Shown: positions 33,837 to 34,567 of the stretch, one piece after another | How positions within the stretch are numbered: position 1 is the stretch's first letter | Layout: each line of letters starts with the position of its first letter | Source of the DNA: an uncultured Muribaculaceae bacterium | GTDB taxonomy: Bacteria; Bacteroidota; Bacteroidia; Bacteroidales; Muribaculaceae | Direction: 5' to 3' | NCBI GenBank assembly: GCA_947178505.1 | Contig: CAMWYR010000021.1 | Location: 1 to 34,567 of the forward strand | Length of the DNA stretch: 34,567 bases | The notes under the pieces: generated by a model | The model's input: the letters and a program-made list of their open reading frames with translations, nothing else | What the model was told of the DNA's origin: nothing | Database searches by the model: none | Program-made: the position numbers and the translations under genes

Positions 33837-34223
33837 TCATTTCCGGCGTTGAGTAATATTAATCCAGATGTCTACATTCGCCAGAAAGTTATTTTGATCC
33901 CCGCAGTATAGCCTCAACTTTCGTTCCGGACCGGAGTCAAATGGAGTTGCCTCAAGTATAATGTCCGAACCGGAGAAAGGAGTGGTAATAGTAAGCCAAT
34001 CATTCTTCCAGATGTAAACTTCGTTCACAGAATCAACCGTTGAATAGCCTATAGAGTCGGGACCCTCCATTTCCCACCAAAAATTATTCATTTTTCTGAC
34101 AGTAAATTTTCCTCCTTCCGGCGGGAAAACTATACTTGTAGGTAAATAATCAATGTATTCCGAGCAGGAATACATGCACACAGCTACCACCAGCGCCATC
34201 ACGAGCCTAAACAGATTCTTCAT
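33837..34223 (-). CDS. Small lipoprotein with a BACON-like domain
   Basis: A 128-residue lipoprotein. A signal peptide (LFRLVMALVVAVCMYSC) ends at Cys20. The rest is one beta-rich domain: FPPEGGKFTVRKMNNFWWEM, then KNDWLTITTPFSGSDIILEA and WINITQRRK. This resembles the BACON domain of Bacteroidetes surface proteins, with its Trp-rich core and 'xWlti' strand. BACON domains are thought to bind carbohydrate or act as spacers. It sits outside any recognisable polysaccharide locus. A promoter -7 element lies about 110 bp upstream. It is probably exposed at the outer membrane, either facing in or out. Confidence 0.8.
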   Translation of the reverse strand: MKNLFRLVMALVVAVCMYSCSEYIDYLPTSIVFPPEGGKFTVRKMNNFWWEMEGPDSIGYSTVDSVNEVYIWKNDWLTITTPFSGSDIILEATPFDSGPERKLRLYCGDQNNFLANVDIWINITQRRK

Positions 34224-34499
34224 AATGCAACAGTATTGATAAAATTATTAATAAGTGATTACTCGTATAAACTTATTATAGTTAAAATTTTTAGCATTAT
34301 CGTTAGTATGGTCCAGTTCAATTTTCCAAATGCAAAGATAATAATTTTGCCGGAATTTTTTACGTAAAAACCGACAAAATGGCATATCAGCCCCGATAAT
34401 TTCAGTGCGGATTATCGGGGCCTATAGATAAATAGATCAATATCAACTATCTCGAGGATTAGCGCCGGCTGTTGTCCATTCAACGATCATCCCCGGGGG
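34224..34499 (-). promoter_or_regulatory. AT-rich intergenic region with promoter element and hairpin
   Basis: TATCTTTGC on the minus strand (34332-34340) matches the -7 consensus TAnnTTTG for the lipoprotein gene. No good -33 element is found. A perfect 11-bp inverted repeat pairs GCCCCGATAAT (34390-34400) with ATTATCGGGGC (34411-34421), without a T tract. A 14-bp palindrome, TTTTTACGTAAAAA, lies at 34357-34370. No gene is evident. Confidence 0.5.
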
Positions 34500-34567
34500 C
34501 TGTCTCTTATAAAAATCTGACGCTGACGACGAATAGAGAGGTGTAGATCTCGGTGGTCGCCGTATCA
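34500..34567 (+). other. Illumina Nextera adapter with i5 index (sequencing artefact)
   Basis: Not genomic. 34500-34518 is the 19-bp transposase mosaic end read in reverse (CTGTCTCTTATA...ATCT), with two C-to-A differences. 34519-34532 is the adapter tail (GACGCTGACGACGA), with one C-to-A difference. 34533-34540 (ATAGAGAG) is the reverse complement of index CTCTCTAT, which I recall as N/S502. 34541-34567 is the start of the P5-side flow-cell sequence (GTGTAGATCTCGGTGG...). Read-through into the adapter was assembled at the contig end. Confidence 0.97.

Noticed and set aside
1..34499. Mobile element, phage, defence or CRISPR island
   Set aside because: No transposase, integrase, spaced direct repeats, restriction or toxin-antitoxin genes were found; most genes are core metabolism, folding, repair or envelope.

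Overview
The window looks like a chromosomal fragment from a member of the order Bacteroidales, probably a Muribaculaceae-type gut bacterium. The family-level guess is inference from protein character. Supporting signs are Bacteroidetes-type promoters (TTTG, then 19-21 bp, then TAnnTTTG), scarce Shine-Dalgarno sites, a type IX secretion (T9SS) C-terminal signal, and DUF6029, Omp28, BACON-like, DUF4250, DUF5063 and DUF2807 proteins. The MalQ carries N-terminal starch-binding modules and there is a B12-dependent ribonucleotide reductase. I saw no tRNA, rRNA, CRISPR array, insertion sequence or phage gene.

The window ends at a contig end. From about 34500 to 34567 it is not genomic: it reads as an Illumina Nextera adapter with an i5 index and should be trimmed.

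Layout. Plus strand 1-2162: the tail of an unknown gene, a small secreted protein, a low-molecular-weight tyrosine phosphatase and a DUF2807 protein built of 20-residue repeats. Plus strand 2171-6281: a promoter, then yicC, gmk, nadD, a DUF5063 gene overlapping nadD, and an M18 aminopeptidase. Plus strand 6340-10060: a promoter, trigger factor, a terminator and a second hairpin, then clpP-clpX with 8 bp overlap and a strong terminator. This is a folding and proteolysis block. Plus strand 10070-20485: a promoter, recQ, a two-domain parvulin, a parvulin-related lipoprotein, surA, an OstA/LptA-like protein and mutL. The middle four look like an outer-membrane biogenesis set, flanked by two DNA repair genes.

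Minus strand 20490-27265: a small two-helix membrane protein, malQ, nrdJ and an anchored protein of unknown function. Minus strand 27370-31303: a well-delimited operon (clear promoter, four genes, strong terminator) encoding a TlpA-type thioredoxin, a DUF6029 outer-membrane barrel, an Omp28 lipoprotein with a CxxC pair and a T9SS-sorted secreted protein. This is the best candidate here for a poorly described system, possibly periplasm-to-surface redox chemistry. Plus strand 31449-33720: DAHP synthase/chorismate mutase, two tandem FdtA/QdtA-type cupins (the first lacking one signature histidine) and a 57-residue DUF4250 gene. Minus strand 33837-34223: a BACON-like lipoprotein with its own promoter element.
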